From Anomaloglossus baeobatrachus (taxonomy: Eukaryota; Chordata; Amphibia; Anura; Aromobatidae): 64,000 bases of DNA. The translations under genes and the position numbers were made by a program. The stretch is from contig NC_134357.1 in the NCBI RefSeq assembly GCF_048569485.1, positions 333,550,742-333,614,741 on the forward strand. The letters run 5' to 3'. Shown here piece by piece: positions 11,589 through 21,530 of the stretch; positions within the stretch are counted from its first letter, which is position 1, and the number at the start of each line of letters is the position of its first letter. The notes below the pieces were generated by a model that ran no database searches, was not told the DNA's origin, and saw only the letters and a list, made by a program, of their open reading frames with translations.

Positions 11589-12463
11589 TTACAAGACCCA
11601 AAAGTTTATGGGCTGTCTCGCAAGTTCTAAGCCATTGTCTTTGTAAATGGGGGTTATAACTATAATGGAATCAACAGACGGTCCCAACGGGGACTTTGCA
11701 GGGAGGTAGCCGGGAACTGCTACGTAAACATCTTCATACTCAGGACTGGAGAGTGGCGGAGAGGAGTGGACGAGCAGCTGGGCACCCATTCTCACCCTCA
11801 TTCTGATGTAAAGGGCAAACCACCCCCTCTCTCCACAGTGCCGGGTGTAGGTCACTAGCTCCCCTGGCTCCAGGTCCTGGATGGGGTGGCCAATGGACAG
11901 ATGAGGGGACACGTCCCTCCGGGACACGAATATCTCGGCCTCCATGCTCAGCTCATATATAAACCCCCATCCCTTTTGGGGGTTAAATGCCGGACCTGGC
12001 CTTCATACGTCTGGCCCCTCACCCGGAAAGTGGCATTCCTCAGATTGTCTTTTTCTGTGTAGGTCCGGGGCAGGACCTCCGCCTTCCGTTTTTCCCAGAC
12101 GGCAATCTCCTTTCTCAGCTGGCGCCGCTGCCGCTCCCAGTACGGAGCATCGGCTGCCTGCTCCGGTTCACCCTGCGTGGGGGCTGGGCCCAGTCGGAGT
12201 CCTTCCGTGCCGGCTACGACCGGCACCTTTGGCAGTGGGGGACCCCGCTGTGACACGGCCCGCTCTGCTGCCTTGCAGCTACATCCCCGCTGCGCCTCAG
12301 CCGAGGTCGGGAGTCTGCGAGCGGCCAGCGTGGCTTGCTCTGCTGGATTCCGGTCGGGGACCGCCTCCGCCATAGCTGGGCGGACTGCCGAGGCCGTTGT
12401 CGTCTCGGGCGTGGCTTCTTCCGGGACCGGGATCGCTGGCGGGTCCAATGCTGGACGGGGCAC
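11589..12463 (-). pseudogene. Gag-like relict of element B with coiled-coil and cold-shock-like parts
   Basis: Two coding-like stretches lie on the - strand. The upstream one (12463-11948) is Pro/Ala-rich and then charged and helical (ERQRRQLRKEIAVWEKRKAE), a likely coiled coil or capsid-like helix. The downstream one (about 12000-11589) contains FNPQKGWGFIYE, EIFVSRRDV, DLEPGELVTY and RGWFALYI, which matches the cold-shock domain in order and spacing; KGWGFI is a near-ideal RNP1. No zinc knuckle, protease motif or RT motif was seen. Gag function is inferred from its place behind the primer site. Part of a broken element, described as it stands. Confidence 0.55.
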
Positions 12464-13282
12464 CTTCCGGATGCTGGTCTGGCGTTGAGCCGGTACTGGT
12501 GCCGGGGCAGTGACGGGCTCACTGCTGGCGGCTTCCTCTGGCTGGTCCTCGCGGGCCGACGGAACGGCTACCGCTGCCGGTGTTGGTGGCTGCGGCCTTG
12601 GCGGGGTGTCGGCAACAGGTACTGGCAGCTAGTGAGGCAGCGTGGCGGGAAGGGGCGGAACGGGTCCCTCAGCCTGGTCGACCGGTCCCTGAGGGACATA
12701 GGGGCGTGGGTCGCTTACCCGTTCCTCCGAGGCTGCTTCCACTTCACGGGCCCGAACGGCTGCGGCCAACTCCGCCATCTCGGCCGTCCATCTCTTGAGC
12801 AGAAAGCTTGCCTGTGACTGGATCCGGTGGCACATTCGATGCGTCTGGGCTTCTACTCAGTCGGCTGTTCCGGGCACGGGCTCCTGCACTGCGGGCTTGC
12901 CAGACGGGTTGGCCATGCTGCACAGTCAGTGGTATCCAGGAACAAGAAGGGTGGCAGGGTCCTGGAGTCCCTGCCCTTTATCTGCTCAGTCACATGTTGC
13001 AGAATCTTCACCCGCCCCCCCCCCTTGGTCTTTTGCCCGCACTTCTTTCTGCGGCCTGTTAGTTTCATTTTTGCAACTTCCGGGCTCGCTTTCCGGCAGC
13101 GTTCCCAGGGGGCGGGGCGGCGGCTTTTGCGCCCTTTTCTCGGGGAAGAAGACGCTGGGCTGTAGTTTACGCGCCCAAAATGGCGGCAAAATGGCTACTT
13201 CTGAAAATTTGGCAACGGATCACCGCTGACTGTCCAATACAAGGCGCACTTCCACAAGTTAAGTGGATGGGTAAGTATCCTG

Positions 13283-13304
13283 TTCGTGATGCCAAGTTTC
13301 GGGG
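13283..13304 (-). promoter_or_regulatory. Candidate primer-binding region of element B
   Basis: Directly inside the 5' LTR edge the - strand reads CCCCGAAACTTGGCATCACG and then AACAGG. Element A has the related ACTTGACGTCACAAACAGG at the same place. The conserved core could be a tRNA primer site starting TGG, but a similar GGTGGCATCACA word also occurs inside the LTRs, so the call is tentative. Confidence 0.35.
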
Positions 13305-13731
13305 TGTGCCGCCCCCATGCCAGCAGCCGGCCCTGCTCGGATCCGGGCCTTCAGGTGTGTGGTGCGGTGGGACACCACCGCTACTGTTATGGGGCACCCG
13401 GGGGAGATATTGTGCAGCAAGTTGTTAACCCCTCCGTGGGTAGGGATGGTGGCCCCGGGACCCGATGGCTCAGTGCAGGGAATGGCGACCGCAGGGGGTG
13501 CTGGTGTACACACTGTTAGTAAAACACACAAGTCTCTGGTAAACCAAGGTGATGGTGGCCGGTGCCGCGGCCGGATGCGTTCGGGTCCCCCACCCGGCTG
13601 GTGGTCTCTATCCTTTTCCTGCACTGCTTTGTGTAAGGTAGACTTTCCTAGTGTGAAACTCAGGAGTTCGCTCCTGGCTGGATGTGGCCTAAGGAGCCGT
13701 GCCCGCAGACGCTGGCCCATGGGATCTATCC
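13305..13731 (-). repeat. Partial 5' LTR of element B
   Basis: Matches the left 570 bases of the 9998-11104 LTR, including CTGTTAGTAAAACACACAAG and CTCTGGTAAACCAAGG. It then gives way to sequence of the LTR end of element A (CAGGAGCAGAACCGCGG). Confidence 0.7.
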
Positions 13732-13800
13732 ACCATGGCATTCCAGGAGCAGAACCGCGGCTTGGTAACGAGTCATCCCAGGCCCCCATGTGAGTGTGTC

Positions 13801-14227
13801 AGCAGCAGCAGCACAGCAATGCATTATACTGTCAGTGTCAGACTGCCAATCACCTGTCAGACCCTGCTGCAGGCTAGATCTAACAGGCCACCTTACATGG
13901 ACCCGGAAGTCATCATGTGATCTCCGGCTGCCATGACAACCCCCGGGACCCCCATGATCTTGTCACGGGGAGAAGGAGAGTTAAGGGAAGGAGCTCACTG
14001 CTTCTCTGAAACTTCTATGTGCCGTGATCGCTATTAATCATGGCACATAGAACATTGCAAAGGGTTAACCTCATTAGAGCCTGATCCAATCAGGTCCCGA
14101 TTATGTCTCTTATCACTGGAATCCTGGCGATTTCGGCACCCAAGGGGTCACAATCCCCTCTTGACAGCCCACCGTAATTAAACGTCGGCTCTGTACAAAG
14201 CCCAGTAGAAGCCGACGTATATTTACC
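13801..14227 (+). repeat. Old dispersed frog repeat, right part
   Basis: CAATGCATTATACTGTCAG mirrors the AATGCATTGCCATAC left of the LTR insertion. The stretch goes on through CATGATCTTGTCACGGGGAG and TGATCGCTATTAATCATGGC to GTAGAAGCCGACGTATATTT, the usual order in this anuran repeat. No coding content. Confidence 0.5.
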
Positions 14228-14364
14228 ATTGGATGTCTTGGTCCGGTTAATTCATCAAACATCATTTGCATATCAGTAACATGTCTATCCATCTTGCGAT
14301 TTCCATAATTCCATGAATTTTCCTTCATGGTGTTGCAATTTCAATGTTGAGGAATGTATGTAAG
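14228..14364 (+). mobile_element. Terminal scrap of a Tc/mariner family
   Basis: CATTTGCATATCAGTAACATG, TCTATCCATCTTGCGATTTCC and AATTCCATGAATTTTCCTT resemble the right end of the relict at 37440-38190. Only the end is present. It continues at 15531 after the solo LTR, with no recognisable body. Confidence 0.4.
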
Positions 14365-15526
14365 TGTCGCGGGCGGAGGGGCCGCGCTCGCTACGCTCGG
14401 GTCCGGGGCTGCTGCTGCTGCTGCTCATTGGCTCGAGCGGTGGGCCGGACTCGGGGACTCGAGCAGCGCTCCTCGCCCACGAGTGAAAAGGGGGTGGTTT
14501 GTTTGGGAAGATAGTTCGTGACGCCACCCACGGGTCGTGGTGATAATGGGCACCACCGCTGCTGGTGACGGGGATCCCGGGAGCGATGGTAGGGAGCAGC
14601 TAGGATGTTGTCCCCTCCGTGGGTAGGGGCTGGTGATCCCGGGGCCCCGTGGTGATACGGGGAGGCTGGATGGCTGGGGTGCAGGGTTGCAGGGAAAGTG
14701 CGGCGCGGTGCCGGATGGCACTGTTGTACTCACTCAGGTACAGATGCACAGAGTCTCTGGTAAACCAAACGGCTGGATGGACGGGTCCCGCAGCCAGCTG
14801 CAGTGTTTGTGCTCTCCCCGGACAGGGTAGTGGTGGCTGTCTTTCCCTGCACCTTGTTAGAATGTTCTGACTCCTGTGGTTGCCCACCGGTAGTCCGCTC
14901 CGCGGCGTATAGGTGCCGAAGGAGCCCATTTTGCCCGCAGGCTCTGGCCCTTGGATCTCTAGCCTATGGCGGTGGCTGTGTATCCTCACGGTGTGGACTG
15001 TTGCCTTCTGTCGGGTCTTGGTTGTTAGGAAACCCCGGGGGTTCCGGTCACACTCGGATTTGACCGTTGTCAGCGGCTCCAAGCCTAGTCGGGGTCCGAT
15101 GGCCCTGCCTTTGTGCTTAGCTTCACTCCACTCCCCGGTTCGGTACCGGCGGGCCACCGCCCAACCCCGGTCCTACGGTTCCGCAGAGATCCAGTAACTC
15201 CTGCAGACGGCCACCACCGTCTGCCAACCTTGCTGTCAGTGCCTGGGCTCTGACCCAGACACTTGCAGTTTCTACTCCTCACACTTTCACCTCCAAAACG
15301 AATCTCCTCCACTCCTCAACTCCAAACTCTAACTGCTTTTTCCCGCCTCCAGGCCTGTGAACTCCTCGGTGGGTGGGGCCAACCGCCTGGCTCCGCCCCA
15401 CCTGGTGTGGACATCAGACCCTGGAGGGAGGCAACAAGGGTTTTGTTTGACTGATGTATTCTATCCAGGGGAGGGGGTGTGTGTGGTGTTATGTCTGTGA
15501 CTACCTGGCTAGTCCAGGGCGTCACA
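14365..15526 (-). repeat. Solo LTR (1162 bp), - strand
   Basis: Runs from TGTCGCGGGCGG to GGGCGTCACA on the + strand, so its - strand start is TGTGACGCCCTGGAC. It is flanked by a TAAG duplication (14361-14364 and 15527-15530). It shares its whole layout with the + strand solo LTR at 51657-52841, including the CAG/CTG trinucleotide run (GCTGCTGCTGCTGCTG) and CTCGAGC words. No internal region, hence a solo LTR left by recombination. Confidence 0.85.
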
Positions 15527-15717
15527 TAAGATGCACCATCAAAATCATGAGGCAATTTGTCATACCTGTCACATATTCTTATTTTTTATGTGATTTGTGA
15601 GAGTATTGTACGTAAAGAATTCAAACTTCATATGGAGAGATGGGAGGTATTCCTATACCTTAGATATGCTGATAGGCTTAGTCAACTCTAATCTATTATG
15701 CATGAGGCCCTTACTTA

Positions 15718-16452
15718 AGCTGGTGTCACACACAGCGACAACGACGTCGCTGCTACGTCACCATTTTCTGTGACGTTGCAGCGACGTCCCGTCGCTGTCG
15801 CTGTGTGTGACATCCAGCAACGACCTGGCCCCTGCTGTGAGGTCGCCGGTCGTTGCTGAATGTCCAGCTTCATTTTTTGGTCGTCACTCTCCCGCTGTGA
15901 CACACACATCGCTGTGTGTGACAGCGAGAGAGCGACGAAATGAAGCGAGCAGGAGCCGGCACTGGCAGCTGCGGTAAGCTGTAACCAGCGTAAACATCGG
16001 GTAACCAAGGGAAGACCTTTCCCTGGTTACCCGATATTTACCTTCGTTACCAGCCTCCGCTCTTGCTGCCAGTGCCGGCTCCTGCTCTGTGCACATGTGG
16101 CTGCAGTACGCATCGGGTAATTAACCCGATGTATACTGTAGCAAGGAGAGCAAGGAGCCAGCGCTAAGCAGTGCGCGCGGCTCCCTGCTCTCTGCACTGT
16201 GACATGTAGCTGCAGCACACATCGTGTTAATTAACCCGATGTGTACTGTACCTAGGAGAGCAAGGAGCCAGCGCTAAGCGCGGCTCCCTGCTCTCTGCAC
16301 ATGTAGCACAGCGACGTTATGATCGCTGCTTCTGCTGTGTTTGACATCTAAGCAGCGATCATAACAGCGACTTACAAGGTCGCTGTTACGTCACCGAAAA
16401 TGGTGACGTAACAGCGACGTCGTTGTCGCTGTCGCTTAGTGTGAACCCAGCT
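15718..16452 (+). mobile_element. Harbinger-type MITE
   Basis: TTA on both sides (15715-15717, 16453-16455). Ends are AGCTGGTGTCACAC and the complement of GTGTGAACCCAGCT. Subterminal inverted CAGCGACAACGACGTCGCTG words, CGGGTAACC hairpins near 15995-16035 and TTAATTAA-centred palindromes near 16125 and 16232. Non-coding. Same family as 19786-20542. Confidence 0.8.
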
Positions 16453-16455
16453 TTA

Positions 16456-17182
16456 GTCATGTTAAATGTCTATAGCTGATATTTTTACTGTCAATAAACA
16501 AAGGTTTTGCGTATTTTACATTTTACACATGGGGAGATGGGTGCTTGACTTGTCACATATGTGCACACCTAATATTTATCCTTTATCAGGAGATAATCAA
16601 ATTAAGTGTTTGGTGAATCAGTAATGCTGGGAGTACATTGCATTGACGGCTGTGTTTGTGCATAGCAATTTACAGGAAGTAATGAAACTGGCTCCCTACC
16701 CATTATATTAAAGGCTGATAATTTAATGACCACAGAGTACAGTGGCCTGCCTTCTGCATAAGCAGTCACTGACTGGTCTCAGTATTGCGAAATAAAAATG
16801 TGATAAAGAAAGTCACATGTAACTAAAAAAATTATATGAATGAACACGCCAACCCACCCTGCAAAAACATAAGCACTGATATGGCTCATTCGAAAACAAA
16901 AAGTTACAGCTACCTGAGTGTATGATGATGCAAACAAATTCATTTTTGTAAAATATAGTTTTTAGTGTGTAAAAGTAACAAAAAAAAAGAAACTATATAA
17001 ATCTGGGTTTGCTGTAATCCATACTGACATGAGGAATTAATCGGTCTTATCACTTTTACCACATGGTGAACTGTGCAAAAAAATACAGTATATATTAAAA
17101 AAAAAAACCATAAGTGAACTATTCATTTTTGTTCATTCTGCATCTGAAAAATCTGAATAAAAAATGTGACAGGTTTCCTTTA
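16456..17182. other. No recognisable feature (AT-rich)
   Basis: AT-rich single-copy-looking sequence with poly-A runs near 16980 and 17098. At 17163-17181 TGTGACAGGTTTCCTTTA resembles the right end of a T2 (PiggyBac-type) MITE, but I found no matching left end. Nothing coding. Confidence 0.5.
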
Positions 17183-17755
17183 GGCCCCTTCACACGTCTG
17201 TGAAAAAACACACCCATTTTGCACGGACTGTGTTGAAGGTGTGTATGGAAATTCGCGTGCCGTGATTTTGGCACACATGTGTTCTCCATGTGCTATCCGT
17301 AATAGCACGTGGAAAGCAGGAGCTTTTTACTCACCTGTCCCTGGTGCTGCTGTCTCCGTCACTGCTCTAACAAGCGCTGGTGCTTGTGGGTCTGCGGTGC
17401 AGTGAATATGCAAGAGCATAATGAGCGGGTCCGGAAGCAAGTGACAGTAGCACTGAAGACAGCAGCGCTCGAGACAGGTGAGTATAACAAATAATTCTAT
17501 TTCATAGACTGCTTTCTCCAGTACGTGTCACACTGATGTCACATGGAACACATCAGTGTGCAGGCCGTGTGACACCTGTGCTTCCATAGAAAAACAGACT
17601 TGTCTCTGTGCGGAACACACGGACACACATCTGTGAAAAAATATGGATGTGTTCACGGACCCATTGATTTTAATGGGTCTGCGTATGTCCGTGTATCCGG
17701 TATGTAGGAAAACAGACATCATACATACCGGAATCAAGGACGTGTGAAGTGGACC
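17183..17755 (+). mobile_element. TTA-target MITE
   Basis: Ends are GGCCCCTTCACACGTC and the complement of ACGTGTGAAGTGGACC, with TTA at 17180-17182 and 17756-17758. It holds ACTCACCTGTC at 17329 and CAGGTGAGTATA at 17475, mirror-image 5' splice-site-like words, and ACCCATTGATTTTAATGGGT. Non-coding. The right TTA is shared with the next element. Confidence 0.75.
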
Positions 17756-18600
17756 TTAAAGAGGGCCAACCAGCAGGATTTTGCTATATGAGGAAAAGGC
17801 AATGATACAGGCAGTAAGATGCTGATTGCAGCCATACCTGTTATAGAAAGATGTGATGCTTGATTGCAGAAATATCTTTAATCAAAGTTGCAGAAAAGCC
17901 CTGCACTTTGATTGATGTATGCCACATGGGCAGGTCTTTCTGCGTCGGGTCCTCACGTTTATTCCTCCTTTCCCGGTGTCCTCTGGCATGCCCCATTTTC
18001 TCTATTTGAATATCACACCGCACCGCCATTCCTATTTTGGTTGCGCATGCGCATTGCCACAGTACTCAGCTCTTCATTAAAATGGCGCCGGAGTCCACGC
18101 ATGCGCTTACTGCAATCTCTGGCGCCATTATACTGAACACACTGCAGTGAAGACTATGAGAAGCATCGGTGTGTGCACTCATTTTTTTTTTACATCTGTG
18201 CATGCGCCGATGCTTCTCATAGTCTTCACTGGAGTGTGTCCAATAAAATGGTGCCGGACATCGTGGTACATGCATGTGTGGACTATGGCGCCATTTTAAT
18301 GAAGACCTGAATACTGAACAATTGTAATGGCGGCACTGCGCGATATTCAAATAAAGAAAAGGGGGCATGCCAGAGGACACCGAAGGAGGAATAAACGCGA
18401 GAACAGGACCAACAAAGACCCGCCTAGTTTGCACACATCAATCAAAGTGCAATGCACTTCTGCAACTTTGATTAAAGATAAATTAATCAACTAAGTATTG
18501 GATCTTTCTGTAATATGTATGCCTGGATTCAGCATCTTACTGCCAGTATGGCACTGCCTTTACCTGGTATAACAAAATCCTGGTGGTTGGTCCTCTTTAA
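17756..18600. mobile_element. PiggyBac/T2-like foldback MITE
   Basis: Begins TTAAAGAGGGCCAACCAGCA and ends with the complement, TTGGTCCTCTTTAA, so TTAA is the likely target. Almost the whole 845 bases fold back on themselves. Matching arms carry ATGCCCCATTTTCTCTATTTG versus the complement of AAATAAAGAAAAGGGGGCAT, and GATGCTTCTCATAGTCTTCA in both arms around a T-rich centre near 18180. Non-coding. Confidence 0.75.
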
Positions 18601-18603
18601 GAT

Positions 18604-19512
18604 ACAGATGACCTATATCAGATATTAGATTGGTGGGGGTCCAACATCCAGAACCCCCACTAATAAGCTATTTTCAGCTGTGGAAGTGGCTGGATGTATA
18701 GGTTGAATGTAATAGAAGAGCACAGCTCCGTTCAATGTGTACTGTTAATTCCTGTCAACTATGGCACAGATCACATTACCTTTACTATCAGTTGAACCCA
18801 GGAATGGCCACTACATAGAGAACAGAGCTGTGCTGTTCACTTAAGGGGGCTTTACACGGTAGCGATATCGCTAGCAATTTCTAGCGATAGCGAGCATGTA
18901 AGTACCCGCCCCCGTCGTGCATGCGATTGTTTGTGATCGCTGCTGTAGCGAACATTATCGCTACGCAGCGTCACACATACTTACCTGGTCGGCGGCGTCG
19001 CTGTGACTGCCGAACAATCCCTCCTTCAAGGGGGAGGGACGTTCGGCATCACAGCGACGTCACCGCAACGTCACTAAGCGGCCGGCCAATAAAAGCGGAG
19101 GGGCGGAGCTGAGCGTGATGTAAACATCCCGCCCACCTCTTCCTTCTGCATTGCGGCCGGCGGTAGGTAAGGAGACGTTCCTCGCTCATGCGGTGTCACA
19201 CATAGCGATGTGTGCTGCCGCATGAGCGATGAACCACAACGCTAAACAACCCTTACCGATTTTTGAGTTTGGGACGACCTCTCCATGGTGAACGATTTTC
19301 ACCATTTTTGAGGTCGCCTAAGGTCGCTGGTAAGTATTACACACTGCGATATTGTTAATGACTCCGGATGTGCGTCACTAACAACGTGACCCCGACGACA
19401 AAACATTAACGATATCGTAGCGTGTAAAGCCCCCTTTAGTGTTTACATACTGTCACCAGATCTGAAGACAGCTGATCAATCGAATCCTCACTGATCCGAT
19501 ATTGATGTACTC
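18604..19512. mobile_element. GGTGGGGGTCC-type repeat interrupted by a MITE
   Basis: The left part has ATATCAGATATTAGATTGGT, GGGGGTCCAACA and GAACCCCCACTAATAAGCT. The right part has AGCTGATCAATC and TGATCCGATATTGATGT, the complementary arm. I recognise the pattern as a common vertebrate foldback repeat in frogs and fish. The class is unclear to me. It is split by 18844-19435. Confidence 0.5.
18844..19435 (+). mobile_element. Harbinger-type MITE, AGGGGGCTTTACACG ends
   Basis: Perfect 15-base inverted ends AGGGGGCTTTACACG, with TTA at 18841-18843 and 19436-19438. Subterminal GCGATATCGCTA repeats. The left arm holds ATACTTACCTG and the right arm GTAGGTAAGG, 5' splice-site-like words in mirror orientation. 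Non-coding. Related to 20856-21400 and 38205-38756. Confidence 0.85.
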
Positions 19513-19782
19513 CCTTAAGAAAAAAGAGGTCACAATAATACCATTGCTCTAATGCTAAAAAGGCATAAAATACCTACTAAATGTCTTACAGACTTTTTCT
19601 GTATAATATCAAAAAATAAATTTCTAATGGCTTGCCTTTTGTTTGTTTTTTTGCAAGCCTTTAGAAATAATAATTTAAATGAAGCAACTTTTCAGCAGAC
19701 ACACTTTGGATGTACATTCTACACTCACAATGAGCTATGTCTATAGCCAAGTATTTAATCATTACACTATCAATGCATATAG
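19513..19782. other. No recognisable feature
   Basis: AT-rich sequence between two MITEs. No open frame or repeat that I recognise. Confidence 0.5.
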
Positions 19783-19785
19783 TTA

Positions 19786-20542
19786 AGCTGGTGTCACACA
19801 TAGCGACAGCGACAACGACATCGCTGTTACGTCACCATTTTCTGTGACGTAACAGCGACCTTGTAAGTCGCTGTTATGATCGCTGCTTAGCTGTCAAACA
19901 CAGCGACGCAGCAGCGATCATAACGTCGCTACATGTGCAGAGAGCAGGGAGCCGCGCACACTGCTTAGCGCTGGCTCCTTGCTCTCCTAGCTACAGTACA
20001 CATCGGGTTAATTAACCCGATGTGTACTGCAGCTACATGTCACAATGCAGAGAGCAGCGAGCCGCGCACACTGCTTAGCGCTGGCTCCTTGCTCTCCTAG
20101 CTACAGTACACATCGGGTTAATTAACCCGATGTCTACTGCAGCTACATGTGCACAGAGCAGGAGCCGGCACTAGCAGCAAGAGCGGCGGAGGCTGGTAAC
20201 GAAGGTAAATATCGGGTAACCAGGGAAAGGTCTTCCCTTGGTTACCCGATGTTTACAGTGGTTACAGCTTTCCGCAGCTGCCAGACGCCGGCTCCTGCTC
20301 CCTGCTCGCTTCATTTCGTCCCTCTCTCGCTGTCACACACAGCGATGTGTGCTTCACAGCGGGAGAGCGACGACGAAAAAATGAAGCTGGACATTCAGCA
20401 ACGAGCAACGACCTCACAGCAGGGGCCAGCTCGTTGCTGGATGTCACACACAGCGACAGCGACGGGACGTCGCTGCAACGTCACAGAAAATGGTGACGTA
20501 GCAGCGACGTCGTTGTCGTCGTCGCTGTGTGTGACACCACCT
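19786..20542 (+). mobile_element. Harbinger-type MITE
   Basis: TTA at 19783-19785 and 20543-20545, ends AGCTGGTGTCACACA and the complement of TGTGTGACACCACCT. It contains two tandem units of about 110 bases, each with a long TTAATTAA-centred palindrome. The first, 19994-20029, is a perfect 36-base palindrome. It also holds a CGGGTAACC hairpin at 20210-20250. Same family as 15718-16452. Non-coding. Confidence 0.8.
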
Positions 20543-20545
20543 TTA

Positions 20546-20852
20546 CAGCATGATGACCCACTCATCATGATTGCACCAACACAAAGTGTGACAGCTTCTA
20601 CACAGGGTATGGTGGCCCCCACAGCTGCCCACACTGTATTATGTCCCCAAAACCACCCACATTGTATAATGTCCCCACAGCCAAGCAAACAGTATCTACA
20701 ATTTCCCTCCACAAATACTGTCAATAAAAAAAAACAAAAAAACTTTGAATTCTACCCCGTTCCACCAACACATCACTCTGGTTTGTATTGTGTATGGACA
20801 GAGGCTCCGTAGAACAGGCACGATCTAGTGATGTCATTGGCTAAGCTGAGAC
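20546..20852. other. Unassigned stretch with short direct repeats
   Basis: Repeats such as CACACTGTATTATGTCCCC and CACATTGTATAATGTCCCC suggest part of a dispersed or tandem repeat. An A-rich run follows at 20726-20742. Nothing coding is supported. Confidence 0.4.
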
Positions 20853-20855
20853 TTA

Positions 20856-21400
20856 AGGGGGCTTTACACGCAGTGTGAAAGCACCCGCCCCCGTCGTTTG
20901 TGCGTCACGGGCAAATCGCTGCCTGTGGCGCACAAAGTCGTTAGGAGCCGTCATACGGACTTACCTGCCTAGCGACGTCGCTGTTGTCGGCGAACCGCCT
21001 CCTTTCTAAGGGGGCGGTTCGTGCAGCGTCACAGCGGCGTCACTAAGCGGCCGCCCAATAGAAGCGGAGGGGCGGAGATGAGCGGCCGTAACATACCGCC
21101 CACCTCCTTCCTTCCTCATTGCCGGCGGCCGCAGGTAAGCTGTAGTTCTTCGTTCCCAAGGTGTCACACGTAGCGATGTGTGCTGCCTTGGTAACGACGA
21201 ACAACCTCCGTCCTGCAACAATCAACGATTTTTTAAAAATGAACGACGTGTCAACGATCAACGATAAAGTATTTTTGATCGTTAATGGCCGTTTGTTTGT
21301 GTCACACGCAATGACGTCGCTAACGATGCCGGATGTGCGTCACGGAATCCGTGACCCCGGCGATATATCGTTAGATACGTCGTTGCGTGTAACGCAGCCT
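20856..21400 (+). mobile_element. Harbinger-type MITE, GGGGGCTTTACACG ends
   Basis: TTA at 20853-20855 and 21401-21403. The left end AGGGGGCTTTACACGC pairs with the complement of GCGTGTAACGCAGCCT. The left arm has ACTTACCTG (20959-20967) and the right arm CAGGTAAGC (21132-21140). Same broad family as 18844-19435. Non-coding. Confidence 0.8.
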
Positions 21401-21530
21401 TTAGAAGCATTGACTGATTGGTGGAACAAGGAATCGATGGTTCCATAATACGTCATTGTTGAAATTGATGGCTGGGTGGTGGGTCCATGGTGCTGTACTG
21501 GGCTCCTCCATCTTATGGGTGGTACACAAT

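Larger units (their letters stand above)
9998..13731 (-). mobile_element. LTR retroelement B (broken, pol-less), - strand
   Basis: The - strand order is: partial 5' LTR (13305-13731), candidate primer site, an internal region of 2.2 kb, a polypurine tract and a 3' LTR (9998-11104). The internal region holds a gag-sized coding relict with a coiled-coil-like part and a cold-shock-like part, and no reverse transcriptase, protease or integrase that I can recognise. It therefore looks like a non-autonomous, gag-only type of element. By hand count the two LTR copies differ at about 30 of roughly 430 shared positions (near 7%), many at CpG, which suggests a moderate age. A handful of breaks. Confidence 0.65.
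7896..13800 (+). mobile_element. LTR retroelement A (broken), containing element B
   Basis: A + strand LTR element inserted in the old frog repeat. The 5' LTR is 7896-8667, the internal region follows from 8668, and a sequence matching the 3' end of its LTR reappears at about 13736-13800, directly before the host repeat resumes. A block at 9815-9870 also matches the LTR interior near 8166-8222. Element B (- strand) lies between. Element A is a broken fossil. Its internal region is short, has no pol that I can see, and holds a cold-shock-like segment. Internal boundaries after about 9800 are uncertain. Confidence 0.6.

Noticed and set aside
20147-20812. Open frame of 221 codons
   Set aside because: It covers the right half of a non-coding MITE and flanking sequence. 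Homologous MITEs in the window do not keep the frame.
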